A program made the position numbers and the translations under genes. Source: Strix aluco (lineage: Eukaryota > Chordata > Aves > Strigiformes > Strigidae). From it: a stretch of 64,000 nucleotides of DNA. A model generated the notes under the pieces. That model searched no databases. It was not told the origin of the DNA and worked only from the letters and a program-made list of their open reading frames with translations. Below are positions 14,358-25,500 of this stretch, piece after piece; the stretch's first letter is position 1, and every line of letters begins with the position of its first letter. The DNA lies in contig NC_133932.1 of NCBI RefSeq assembly GCF_031877795.1, positions 26,848,180 to 26,912,179 of the forward strand, read 5' to 3'.

Positions 14358-14442
14358 CTTGAAAGTGGTCCCATCAGGAAAGCTCTTCCTTCAGGAGTCC
14401 AAGGATGCATTAATTTTCTTCCTCAACAATTCCATGCTTGAT
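14358..14442 (-). other. Candidate internal exon, 85 bp
   Basis: On the minus strand, a pyrimidine-rich acceptor (GTTCTTTTCAG) precedes 85 bp that end in TTTCAAG followed by the donor GTAAATA. Both splice sites match vertebrate consensus well. The segment holds an in-frame TGA followed by an ATG (14,410-14,408), which opens MHPWTPEGRAFLMGPLS and leaves two bases at the donor. An earlier ATG in another frame ends quickly, so a 5' UTR exon with upstream ATGs is equally possible. It lies about 6.5 kb left of the CpG island, on the strand expected of a gene running leftward from it. I do not recognise the peptide. Confidence 0.4.
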
Positions 14443-16266
14443 CTGAAAAGAACAGCAGAAATCGTCCTATGAAAGTCTGTATACCCATCCAATATACTTC
14501 CACCTCCTTTCTTATTGTCAGTGTAACAGAAAGCCATGCTTTATTTTGGCTAGTAAGAACTGCAAATAACATTTTTATTTCAGAATAAAAACACAGCTCT
14601 AAACTTCAGAAATCAAAATCTTCTGAACAGACCCATCAGTAAAACAAGAAGAAACAACTGGCATTGTCTAGACTTGTATTGACTAACTACCTGGACAGTA
14701 TTTCTGCAAGAACAAAATCCACATTCAACTCTGATTCAAAGCCACAGTCCTCTTTTTCTTCCTTTCACTCAAAAAACCAACTGTGACATTAAAGTCCTCC
14801 TTCCTATGTAGAGATTACTGCTTAACACTTTAAACAGGCACCTATGAACGTCAAAACCCATATTTTTTAAAAAGTCCCTATTAATTTATATATAGAGACA
14901 AGGAAAAGACAAGACCATAGTATGACTGGTGAATGTAATGCTAAATGCCACAAAGTTAGCTAAAAAAAAAATCCCTAAACCAGTAGAAATAATAATATTT
15001 GCTTTTGACAGATTTAGGAATTAGATAGGATATAATATTATAGTTACAAGATGTTATCCATCACAAACATCACCTTAAAAATTCTGCTCAGCACTTCTTT
15101 GTTATTCCTAAGTGAACTTTTGCTAGAAGATGCAAACTTACTGTTAGCCCAGATCATTGCTATTAGTGCTATTTCAGCCTTGTTCTTGTGACAAGCCTCA
15201 TTATTAAAGGTTACATTAAATCTTCTGTCATCAATTACCACCCTAGAAGCAAGTTTATCATGCATAAAGAGTCAAATTTAAAGTATGATAATATAAAAAA
15301 ACCCACGCAAAAATAAGACTCTCTCCCCTGTTTGGCTGAACTTTGACTTCCTCTTGCTTGGCAGAGGGAGAGTTTCTCTCCTCTTTTCCACACCTTTAGC
15401 TTCTGTTCTCACAAAAACTGCGTACAAAAGCTTTTCAAACACAGAATTTCTCCAGCACAGAGGACCCCACAGGTGGCTACGGGTGTGCAGGGTGGAGAGA
15501 GGCAGAGTGGGAAGTGTGTGCATTGGGGACAGCTCTCAGCATTTACCCCTTCTGCAAAACCACTTGTACTAAAGCCAGTTTAGAGAAAACATCTAACTGA
15601 CCACTGCAATATGCTACCTGGGAGAAAAAAAAAAAAAAAAATACCAGTGTTGATAGATGGGTCAGCATCCAAAAGAGACCTATTCAAAGCTTCCAGGTAC
15701 ATGAAATAACAGAAGCATGCTGGACTACTGCCAGCATCAAGACCCAACAAAAGCAATAGATCCAATTAAGCCAAAAAATAATTAAATACCCGAAATATTA
15801 CATGCAGACATATTTTGAATCCTTCCCCTACATACATCACAAAATAAAAAACAATTTGCACCACAGAACAGTAGCAATCTTCAACATTTGGATTTAATTA
15901 GGGAAAAAAATATAAAGCTACCACTGCAGTTAAAATACACAGAGAAATGACAGGTACAGTGACAAATGTGAAAATAAACATAGTTCAAAGCCTTCCCAAC
16001 CCCATTTCACCATAAGGGCAAATAAGCTGGATGTGGAATATTTTGTGACCAAAGGAAAAAATGGCACAAGAGGTCCCTTAGAGCAGAAGGAAGAAGCACT
16101 TTTAAAAAAATGCATTCACCTTTTCAAGCCACCTTAATTTGAGAAAAATAGTTCATTCCAGTATTTCTGTTCTATACTATAGATGTAGACAGAATGTTTT
16201 CAACCACTGACAAGTGGTTCTATTTAAGTATTCCTACTTCCAAGAGAAGACAGATTTCTGTCTAGT

Positions 16267-16281
16267 GGGGGGGGGGGGGGG
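16267..16281. repeat. G homopolymer, 15 bases
   Basis: A run of 15 G residues is followed by AAACACCCACCACCCAAC. It is a simple repeat and a potential sequencing-error site. Confidence 0.95.
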
Positions 16282-18064
16282 AAACACCCACCACCCAACA
16301 AACGCCCCACACTGCATTGCCGTCAAGGTTCAGTGTATAGGCAGAATTTCCTTCAGGTCAGCATTAAAGTCTTTTCTGCATTGCTCCAAGTGACTACAAA
16401 AGGTTTATAAGAGATCAGAGAGAAGAACAAAAGAATTGTTTTTTCTGGGGAAAATTCCATATTCCTTGGACAGTGTTTTAAAAATAAACTCCACTTTTCT
16501 AGAATAATACTTTATTCCCCAAAACTTCAGATCTGGATCACTTGCTTTGCACATCTTGTAGTTTTTTTGAATGTTTATTTGTTTTGTATTATAAACTGCT
16601 GAAAGCAGGACAGGTGATGACACAAACAACGCCAACAGCACAATCTGAATGATCATTTCTTTCTACCTCTGAGGCAAGTCCTGCTTTCTACATCACTAAA
16701 AAGGCCTTTTCAATTTCCTTTCCCACTCCATTTTCATAGCAGGGTGGGGCACAGAGAAGTAGCCCACAGCCATGAATCTTAAAGTTTGCTGTGAAAAAAA
16801 TCAGCATCAGAGCAGCAGTATCAGCATAATACCAAGGAGAACAAAAATACTGTTCTTCTGCAAACAAGATACACTACTTAAACACATTTCAACACAGAAA
16901 TTCACTAAGCACTTTCTGAGGCAAATTAAATACTCCCCTATTTGTTTTCAAACAATATTTTCGGTCAAGACTGAAACACATCGTACATCTAGCACCTGAT
17001 CTCTCATGACGACTCCCTCACAGCTTACTTTGAGACAACGAAGGGCAGCCCACCAGAAGTCTTCTCTAACACTGAGCTTGTTTTCTATGCTAAACTCAAC
17101 CTCTTAGAAACTGGCAACTAACAGAAGATCCATAGCTTGTGCTTTTAATCTGATTTTGTCTATAAGCAAAACTGGTTTTCCTCTGCTGAAGACAAAAAGT
17201 ATTTAGAAATAAGCGGTATGAAAATAGTTTCTCTCAAGACAGGCAATTAAACAGGAGCAATGAGCTTCAGTAACAATTTAAATACGAGAAGATTATGCCA
17301 GGAGGGGTCTGACCCAAACTGAGATGGCTGGCAACTGCTTCTTCCCCTTTCTACACATGAATACATGAGTCTCAGTTCCTATTCTCCTTCTTCAACCATC
17401 AAGCCAAGTGACCTGCAGCAGACAGCCAAATAAATTACCAAATTAATTCTTTCAAGTGCTAAATAGGTCTGTTAACATTTCTAAGTATTTGAAATAAATA
17501 ATCCAGAAACACTAAAGTGTAGGCATTCATCTTTACCAAAAGAATCCCTCTGCCCGCTTTTTCTGAGGCAGATCTTCCCATCAGAGGACACAAGAAAGTT
17601 TCTATGCGATCACAGATGTCCACCCAAAGCAAAACCCTAACACTATAACATCCAAAATCAACACCACAAGCCTTTTAAATACTTTCCTCATAACTTTCCT
17701 CATATTTGCCATAGGCAGGCCAGCAAAGTTCAGATAGTGACTGCTCTTATCGTTTTGGTCTGTTGGCAGGAAGAAAGAGCAAACCACAAATGCTGCTACC
17801 ATTAACCTTTTTCTCTTTAGTTTAAGACTGTTTAGACAGACTGTCAGGTTTATGGGTTTTATCTTTTTTGTACATTTGAGCATATTCTATCATACCTTTT
17901 CCTCCTGTTCAGGCTTCATTCCCTACCTACATTATCTTTCCACTTGCCTGTCATTAAACCCCTGCTGAGCAGTAATGATTTATACTTCAAAATTTGCACT
18001 TCTTGTCCCAAAAGGGTATTTATCCTTTTTTAATCCATAGGATAGTTATCCCATTTATCTCACC

Positions 18065-18290
18065 TATTGCTCGTCACCCAGCCCGTCGCTCGTCGCGTGT
18101 CCCAGCAGCTGGGAGATGAGCGTGGCTGAGCCCAGCCTCCCCTGCCTGCAGGCCCCCGTGTGGGAGGTCGGCCACCCAAGCCCCACTCGCAAAGGGGCTG
18201 GTGGCCCCACACCAGGCGCCCAGCTGGAAACCCCACGCCCTCCCCAGTCTCTCTTCTGGACCCCCTCTGCTCCCCATACATTCGCATCCA
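18065..18290. other. Small GC-rich patch, nature unknown
   Basis: About 225 bp of GC-rich, proline/glycine-codon-rich sequence sits in AT-rich DNA 2 kb left of the CpG island. Open frames exist on both strands, which is expected from composition. CpG is present but less dense than in the main island. It could be an exon, a remnant of a GC-rich repeat or a minor regulatory island. I recognise nothing in it. Confidence 0.3.
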
Positions 18291-20410
18291 GGAAAAAATA
18301 CTGCAAGCCATTTGGGTTTTGAGGTTCAGTCAAGTTCTGAAGACCCATTTTAAAAGTAACAAAGTATTACAGCCTTCATGTCTTCTCTGACAGCCCTGCA
18401 AGGAGGTGCCAAGCACAACCCTTGAGCAAGACAGCTGACTGTGGGAAATGCAACTCCCTGGCTTTGCCTTGGGCAAGTTTATACATGTGCTCGGCACAAT
18501 GCAAAACACAGTTTATCTTTTAACATAGTAATGTCCCGCACTGTCACTGGTAAAATTAACAGTGCCCTCACTACTAACAATAATACAGCTGCTACTACAG
18601 AAATCTTTTGCCAACGTTCAAAGTCAGAAAAATAAACCTAGCTCTGAAAAGACAAAATAAGCTTTAAGCAAGCACGCCTTTGTCAATTCTTTTAAACTAA
18701 TCCCACATTAAGCAAAACCTACAGGCAAATATGATCACCATAAAGTTAATTCATGCTTGAGTTCTATAACCTTTACTGATCATGTTAAAAAAAAAATTTC
18801 TCCTTGGTGCCTTTTACAGAACAGATTCACCCTAAACACAGCTATCAAACACTGCAGCTGATAAAGCCAGTGTTTAAATCACCCATTTAAGTTCACAGTA
18901 TAAAAACATTACTTCACTTTTACTTCTTTATCAACATAGTTTTTATGACTATAATAAGTTTTAGTTACTTTATTTTCCTCCAATTTTGATTAGCACACCT
19001 TTCACTTGAGAAAGAGAAACAAGTACAGGGAACAGAAAGGAAGAGCATGTTTTCATCTGGCAATTTTCTACCTTTAATAGAAAAAAAAATCCATCCGGTA
19101 CAGTTCAGCGTTTGACAGCATCTTATATTCTGTGCATGCATGGTCTGAAACCCACTGACAGCTCTCGCTCATTAAATAACTCAGAGCTGTAGGCCAGCCT
19201 AAGAGGAGGTCAGATTTAACCCCTACCTGAAACAGAGAGTCACTCTGTGTTACCTCCTCCATCCCACTCAACACGAAACGAACAGCCTTACATATGCATT
19301 TCACTCATGACAAACTTGCTGTCTGGCTTTGGAGTCAACGCCGACTCTATGTCAAGAGACCACTGATAAAATAACAAGTCAGACTTCTCAACCATGAGTT
19401 TGGGAAGACAGTTGCCTTAGACTGCAGAAGCCCCAAATCTGCCTGAGCATCGTTCTGAACAAGAACTTTTGCTCTCCAAGATGTCAACTCTTGCTGCCCC
19501 GTATAGCAACAATTACTCAGATGCCATTAAATCAGATTTTAACCACAAGATATCCTCAGCTCAGAAAGCTTTTGTCATATGGCACCTTCATGTGTCACTT
19601 CCCAGTGTGTTCAATCAGCCCCAGAAACAGTGAATTGCATTTGAATATTAAAGAAAAACATTTTCTACCACTGGCTCAGGGATACACCACCCCCCTTTCC
19701 ACAAGTGACTGCTTCCTCCCCGCGGGTCTCCGCAGACTGGATTCGCACTCTTTGTTAAATAAAGCTTTACAGTATCTCTGAACATTTATAGTGCCATGAC
19801 TCAGTTAAATTCTAATCAGCCTGTGAGCTGTCAGACACTGCAGGCAAGTCCCCTCAAAATAAAACGAGGAATAATATAGTCTCCAGATTCCAGAGAGATG
19901 AAGCAGACGGGGACAACTTCCACTTCAGCTTTCCTAACGACAACATAATCCCAAAGCCAGAAATCCCACCGTTTTTTCAACATCTTCAACATGTGTCAAG
20001 CATTCTAGCTGAATTCTTGCCTAAATTAAAAACCTAATAAATCATCAGAATCCACAACACAGGAGAAGGAGAGAGGTGAAGCACAAACACAGGGCTGTTT
20101 GCACGTTACAAAAGCTGTCCCTTATTCTGCTTACACTACGTTTCTCTAGGTTTCACTACCTTCCAACTTAAATCACCAACTGACACTTGCAAAGAACAGC
20201 CTCAAACAACACGTTCTTTAGGGAGAAAGGGAGGGGGAAGGGAAGAAAAAAAAAAAATCACCTTTAAAGGGCTTCAGGGACACAAAAACACGTCTGAAAG
20301 AGTAACCTTTAGTCTAGAAAGGCAACAGCGACGTCCCTAAGGAGCCCCGAAGCGATGAGAAGGCATCTTTGGGGGAAGCAGGGAGCCAAGCGTGTGCCAC
20401 CACCAAGAGG

Positions 20411-20500
20411 CCACGGCGCTGGCACCCACGGCGCTGGCACCCACGGCGCTGGCACCCACGGCGCTGGCACCCACGGCGCTGGCACCCACGGCGCTGGCGG
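20411..20500. repeat. 15-bp minisatellite, six units, in the CpG island
   Basis: Five perfect copies of the 15-base unit CCACGGCGCTGGCAC are followed by one copy that diverges in its last bases. The unit length is a multiple of three, so every frame reads as a pentapeptide repeat. That explains the long open frames here on both strands and is not evidence for a protein. It lies at the left edge of the CpG island, in the part that would be first exon or first intron of the leftward gene. Confidence 0.97.
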
Positions 20501-20936
20501 TGGCGGGCGGCCGGGGCGGGCGCGGCGGCGTGGCCTTGCCCGCCGCGGCTGCCAGGGCGGCGGGAGGCGGCGGGGAGCGAGGCCGCGGCCGCCGGGGCCG
20601 GGTCTCCCCGCACCCCCGGGCGGCCGCCGGCGCCTCCCCGGCCGCCGCAGCCGCTGCGCACCGAGCCTGCGGCTCTTTAAATAATTCACAGGCACACCGG
20701 GAGGAGGAGGAGGAGGAGGGTGTCCCTCCGAAACGGGGACCCAGGCTGGCAGCCAGCGCTCGGGGAAACACTCGCGGGTCTCGGGGGTGACGACGAGTAA
20801 CTTTTCCGTCCCTCCGGCTCCCCCAAACCCACCCCGGCCAGGCAAACTTTCGGCTCGCACCCGAGGGGGGGGTGCCGGGGAGCAGCCGCCACCGGAAGCA
20901 ACCCCCGCCGCCGCGGCCGCCCCGCGCCCGGCTCAC

Positions 20937-21053
20937 CCCGGCATTGTTCCCCGCCGCCGCCTCTCCGCCCGCCCGCGCGGCCCCGGCCCGCCCCGCTCGG
21001 CCATTTCCCCTGCCAGCCAGCGCGGCTGCCGGCGGTGGAGCGCCGCACTCACC
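20937..21053 (-). other. Candidate alternative first-exon splice donors (minus strand)
   Basis: Two donors lie in the core of the CpG island on the minus strand. One follows GCTGCGGG and reads GTGAGT, with the exon ending at 21,053. The other follows ATGCCGGG and reads GTGAGC, with the exon ending at 20,937. Between them an ATG in a fair Kozak context (GGAAATGG, near 21,000) opens a frame that starts MAERGGPGPRGRAERRRRG and stays open to the second donor. This could be a short first coding exon, a 5' UTR or chance in GC-rich DNA. Additional minus-strand donors end exons at 21,810 (CTC then GTAAGT) and 20,262 (AAAG then GTGATT). Confidence 0.35.
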
Positions 21054-21344
21054 CCGCAGCGGGCCCGCGCACCCCCCCGCCGCGGCGGCGGCTCCTCCCG
21101 GGCGGGCTGCCCGGTGCCCACCGGCCGGCCTCGCCGCCGGGAGAGGCGCCGTCCCCGCGCAGGCAGCGGGCGCGCACGCCACCCCGGCCCAGCGGCCACA
21201 GCAGGCGGGGGCTCCGGCGGCCAGTCCCGGCGCGGCGCTCCGGGGAGCGGCGGCGGCTCCCAAAGCCGAGGCGGGCGGCTGAGTCCCCCGGCTGGAGGGC
21301 AGGACGCGCCGCCTCCCCACCGCCCCCCTCACCGCGTCTGTCCG

Positions 21345-21360
21345 CCCCCCCCCCCCCCCC
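21345..21360. repeat. C homopolymer, 16 bases
   Basis: C16 lies within the CpG island, flanked by CGTCTGTCCG and GCCGGGCC. It is G-quadruplex-prone on the minus strand and likely length-polymorphic. Confidence 0.95.
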
Positions 21361-21597
21361 GCCGGGCCCCGCACACGTACACGGCGAGCTCCGCTCCGCT
21401 CCTCTCCGCGCCCCTCCGCGGCTCGGGGCTCTGCTGCAATGCCTGCGAGGCGGACTTTCAAAGCCTAACCCGCAGCTGCGATCCTCCCCGCCTTCCCCCT
21501 CGCCCGCCGCGGCGCAGCCCGGCCCCTCCCCGCGCCGCGCCATTCATCTCTCCAGCCAAGTTTCTTAACCCTTTTCTAGCCCCCGCCGAGCCGAGCC

Positions 21598-21660
21598 GAG
21601 GGGAGGGGAGGAGGGAAGGGAAGGAGGGAAGGGAAGGGGAGGGCATGGAGGGAGGGCGGG
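21598..21660 (+). promoter_or_regulatory. G-rich polypurine tract, potential G-quadruplex
   Basis: About 60 bases are nearly all purine, with many GGG and GGGG blocks separated by one to four bases and interrupted only by a CAT and a single C. It lies upstream of the strongest leftward donors. Tracts of this type bind SP/KLF/MAZ-class zinc-finger proteins and can form G-quadruplex or triplex DNA; that role is inferred from composition only. Confidence 0.7.
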
Positions 21661-22234
21661 ATGCGCCCGCCCGCACCCCCGCCCCGCCCGCGGCAGGAGC
21701 TGCGGAGCCGGTTGCCGCTGAAGGCGTCGCACGTACGCAAGTCGCGTCGCCTCCTGCCCTCTCTAATTAATCTAACTGAAGGCGCAGAGCCCCCGGGAAA
21801 CAAACTTACGAGCGGTAGCACCGGAGGACCCGTATTTAATGAAAACAGCGGTGGCTTAAAAATAACACTTCTTTTTTTTTTTTTTTTTCCCCCTTCGGCT
21901 CGCTTAGAGTAATGGGGGGGGCCGCTTCCAGTGGTTACCATTTCTTGTCGGTTTAGAGCTTATATTTTCAGCCTTTTCTCCAAAAAACACGTTTCAGAAA
22001 CTTTTTTTTTTTTCCGAACGGAAAGCCGGGAGGCTCCCGCCAGCGCACGGCGGCCGCCGCCGGGGGAGAGCAGCGGGCGCCCCGGCCGCTCCCGGGCGGG
22101 CCCTGCCTCCCTCCCCGGCCCTGCCCTCACGGCTCCTCGGTCCCGGCGCGGCCACGGTCACGGCGCCCGGGATGTCGGGGGGAGCATCCCTCCCGCCTGC
22201 AGCCGGGGCGCCCGGCCGGCCCTGGGCCGCGGGC

Positions 22235-22251
22235 GGGGGGGGGGGGGGGGG
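22235..22251. repeat. G homopolymer, 17 bases
   Basis: G17 sits near the right edge of the CpG island, between GCCGCGGGC and TGACCCCC. Length is probably uncertain in any assembly. Confidence 0.95.
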
Positions 22252-22560
22252 TGACCCCCGGCTCCCAGACCGCTCCCCTCGAGGAAGCAGTTCGAGAATC
22301 GGGGGCAAAACGGCTCATGAAAGCCGTGCTGTGTACCCACGTGGCAATAATACAATTTGGGAGAAAAACCGGACTCGGGCAGAGCTTCCCAGAAGTCAGC
22401 CGTCCGTTTTGGTAGGTGGCATCCCCCCAGCCTCTGCTGTCAGAAACGGCCGTAGAGGTGAGGCTGTTCTCCAGACTCCTTCCACCAGAGAGGGCCCAGC
22501 GCTGAGCGCGGCTGCCCGGGCGAGGCTGCGGGTGCGAGTGACCTCCAGCACATCCTCGGT

Positions 22561-25500
22561 GTGCCTGGGAGGAGCAGACGGCTCCACGCTTTGCTTGGTG
22601 GTTGCCAAATGCTTTACAGACCACTTCATGATAGTTTACTTCGTCTAGAAGTTACAGACTGAGAAAAGAGAAACAGTTTTGTTTAGAAGTCGCTTGTAAA
22701 TTATGTGATAATATCTGCATTAACGTATGCCAACATTTTAGTTCTAAAACTCAGGTGAAATAATTACAAATGGTATATTCAAACATCTTCTTAATAAAAG
22801 ACTAATACCCTTAAAGAACATACGAATTTCTGATTTAAAGGAAGCAAAATTGAGTCACACTTGTGAAAAGCCAAATGTTTTACCCTAGGGATACCATGAA
22901 TGAAAGTAGATGCAGGAATGTTAAGCAAAACCTCTTTGAAATGTACAGATTGTGTACAGGCTTATGGCAGAGCGAGTAATGTATTACTTGACCTATTTTT
23001 TTTAAGCCAATGAAAGATTTAGGTTAACTTCATCATCATGTGTTTTTAACCACTTTCTTCCAGAAACGCAGCAGCATTTTCTAAAGCTACTGCATGTCAC
23101 AGCATCTATACAACAGTCTTTTTTTCTGAAAGCGTCTCTTAATAAAGCCTGATCATACTTCCATTAAAACAGTAAGTTTTGCTCTTCATTTCCATAGTAG
23201 GCTCATTAGCAAATTCTGATTGTAAAGAAATTATCTTTACTTTTTTTTTATTTCACAAAGAATATCTCAAAAAATTTTCAATGCTAAGCAGCTGAATTAT
23301 CTAGGGAAAAGGAAATTTTCTCATTACTGCAGCAATTTAGCTGCCATTTCAATCAAGAGTGTCTGTAGTGGAGACCTCTTTCATTCTTAACCTTAGGGAA
23401 CGTATTGCGTAGACGAGAGACCTACAAAATGAGGAATCTTGGACAAGCAACAGAAAAAATGTGCATGTGGAGTATTTGTTAAAATGATTGTTGTTAAGTA
23501 ACATATAGTTGCCTGAAGAGGCAAGTTTTGCTATGATGTAATCAACTGACACTGTATTAAATGATACAATGTATGCATTTAGCAGGTTATTTCCAACTCT
23601 TAATATTCATATCACACTGAATTGTGCCATTTGCTCATATTTACTTAAAGTATGAGAATTCAAACAATATACAAAATAATTACCATATACAAGTAAAGGA
23701 AAAATTCCAGCCCACAGTGAAATCAGTCTCTCAAGAAGTATGATAGTACTGATGTATATTTGTTGGTTCTTCCCGTGCAGCCTTCAACCAAACCTAAACA
23801 CACACTCACTCTCCAAGCATAAAAGATGAGCATCTATTGATGTAGCTACCTATCTACCATCTGTGGGTGGTGTCTATACCTTCACTCTGTTACAGATGTT
23901 GCAAAAGGGGATGTTTTTTCAATTTTTTTTTTTTTTCCAAGGGGAATTCATCTCTATAAGACGCCTGTAAATGGAAGGCCAATTATGACAGGGAAACATA
24001 AACTACCTTTGGATTGGTCTTGGAAGATAAAAACACATTTATAGAGGTTATATTAGAACTCATTCCCAGAATTGCAAGCACTTAGTGGAGAGCTGTTGGT
24101 ACCATACTTTGATAATATTAGTGAATCACTTCTTTTTACACTCATAAAAATATATAATGCACACACACCCACGCCCCTCTTTACAATTGCTAACTAGAAA
24201 TCTCAAGGCAGAAAGGTATGTTTTTGACCTGGTAGGAGTTCTGTCAAAATATAATTGTGATTCTGACATTCTTGAAGTACAAAATTAATCTAGGTGACCT
24301 TTTCAAAAATGGTTATGTAAATTGTTGACGTACCCTCAACTTTGATCACTTTGATGATTACAATAATGCATTTAAAAATTATGAACAAAGCCACACTTAC
24401 AGTAACAAACTTCGTCTTTATCTTGCTGAAGTAAAACACATACGGTTGTGCCATGTGGTAACAAGATACTAGTTTCAAAAAGAAAATTAAAATGCTATAA
24501 CATGATTCCCAAACATGTTTAAGCTAATGCTAGTCTATTTTTAAATCATATAAAGTGCTTTGAAGAGCTTGGGAGAACTACAGTTGCTCTTATTTTGATT
24601 TTCCTTTAAGGCTATCTCAGCCTCTCAAAAAACTAACAGCTCTGAAACTACCTTTTTCAATCAAAATAATTAAGGCATTGCTTTATGTCATCCAATCACG
24701 ATATGAAAGGCTTAGGATGTGGTCGAGAAGCTAGCTAGCTTTACAGAAATTCATTTCCAGACTAAATTTCCCTCTAAAATAGTTTGTCAGCCTTACATAG
24801 ACAAATAATGAAATTCCATCCTTGACTCAGCCTAGTTCAATTCATGTAATATGTCAGATTACCCACTATTTCGAAGGTGCCTTCACAGAGGATTAAATCA
24901 CCTAGTATTCCAGAATTTATGTAGGCACACAAACTAAATTAAAAAAAATCATTATGATTCTTATTTATTTAATAATCAACTTCAAAGGAGGTTTGCCTTA
25001 ATAAATGATAATTGCGTAACAGTGTTCAGCCATAAATCTGAAGTAGTAAGGTGGAAAAGTCTGCCTTTCTTCTGGAGTCCTATCTAGGACTAACTGAAAT
25101 CAATGGGAACCCTACGAGTGTTATCAGAAGAAAAACTGGTCCAGGGCAAGGGTTTCTGCAGCATGTACCATAGTGCACATCCTGTTTTGTTCATGACAGC
25201 AGCAAGTCTGCAGCTGTTGGAGGTGGAGTTAAATTACACAATAACATGTAAAGGGAAGAATAATGTACTCTTTATGTAACCGAAAGGTATCAAGAGTACA
25301 TACCGCTTGTTACTTTATCTACTGACATTTAAAATGATAAAGGTATTTGTATGCATACGTAACTCATATCATTCCCTACTGGAGTTGTTTTCTGCTGCTT
25401 CTTTTTTTATTACACAGTTGACTTATATTTTTACAAGTACTTCGAAGTAGGTCATCTGAGAGAAATGTACCCTTAGCGCCTCAAGTTCTTTTTTTTCTGC

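Larger units (their letters stand above)
6938..20339. other. AT-rich presumed intron, no confirmed gene
   Basis: This stretch lies between the CR1 fragment and the CpG island. It holds the minus-strand exon candidates at 8,166-8,228 and 14,358-14,442. It also holds A16 at 7,593-7,608, T16 at 7,903-7,918, A15 at 13,462-13,476, A17 at 15,625-15,641 and G15 at 16,267-16,281. A GC-richer patch at about 18,065-18,290 has open frames on both strands but no recognisable protein. A possible plus-strand exon at 11,074-11,116 is too weak to list. Nothing else is supportable. Confidence 0.5.
20340..22560. promoter_or_regulatory. CpG island, promoter and first-exon region
   Basis: About 2.2 kb of very GC-rich, CpG-dense DNA stands out sharply from the AT-rich sequence on both sides. 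CpG-rich motifs such as GCCGCCG and CCCGCCC recur, and no TATA box is obvious, as in vertebrate CpG-island promoters. Long open frames cross the island on both strands, but they reflect lack of AT-rich stop codons and low-complexity GC, not conserved protein. Several consensus donors face left (minus-strand exon ends at 21,810, 21,053, 20,937 and 20,262). One good donor faces right (plus-strand exon end at 22,457). The promoter may therefore drive a leftward gene and perhaps also a divergent transcript. The start site and gene name cannot be read from the sequence. Confidence 0.9.

Noticed and set aside
19074..19304. Minus-strand acceptor-like TCTCTGTTTCAG followed by an open frame.
   Set aside because: No acceptable donor at a suitable distance; the frame ends in Phe/Tyr codons from a T-rich run.
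20337..21461. Open frame of 374 codons on the minus strand and several other long frames across the CpG island.
   Set aside because: They occur on both strands in many frames, are Ala/Gly/Arg/Pro-rich, run through the 15-bp repeat, and the longest begins at a TTG. GC-rich composition explains them.
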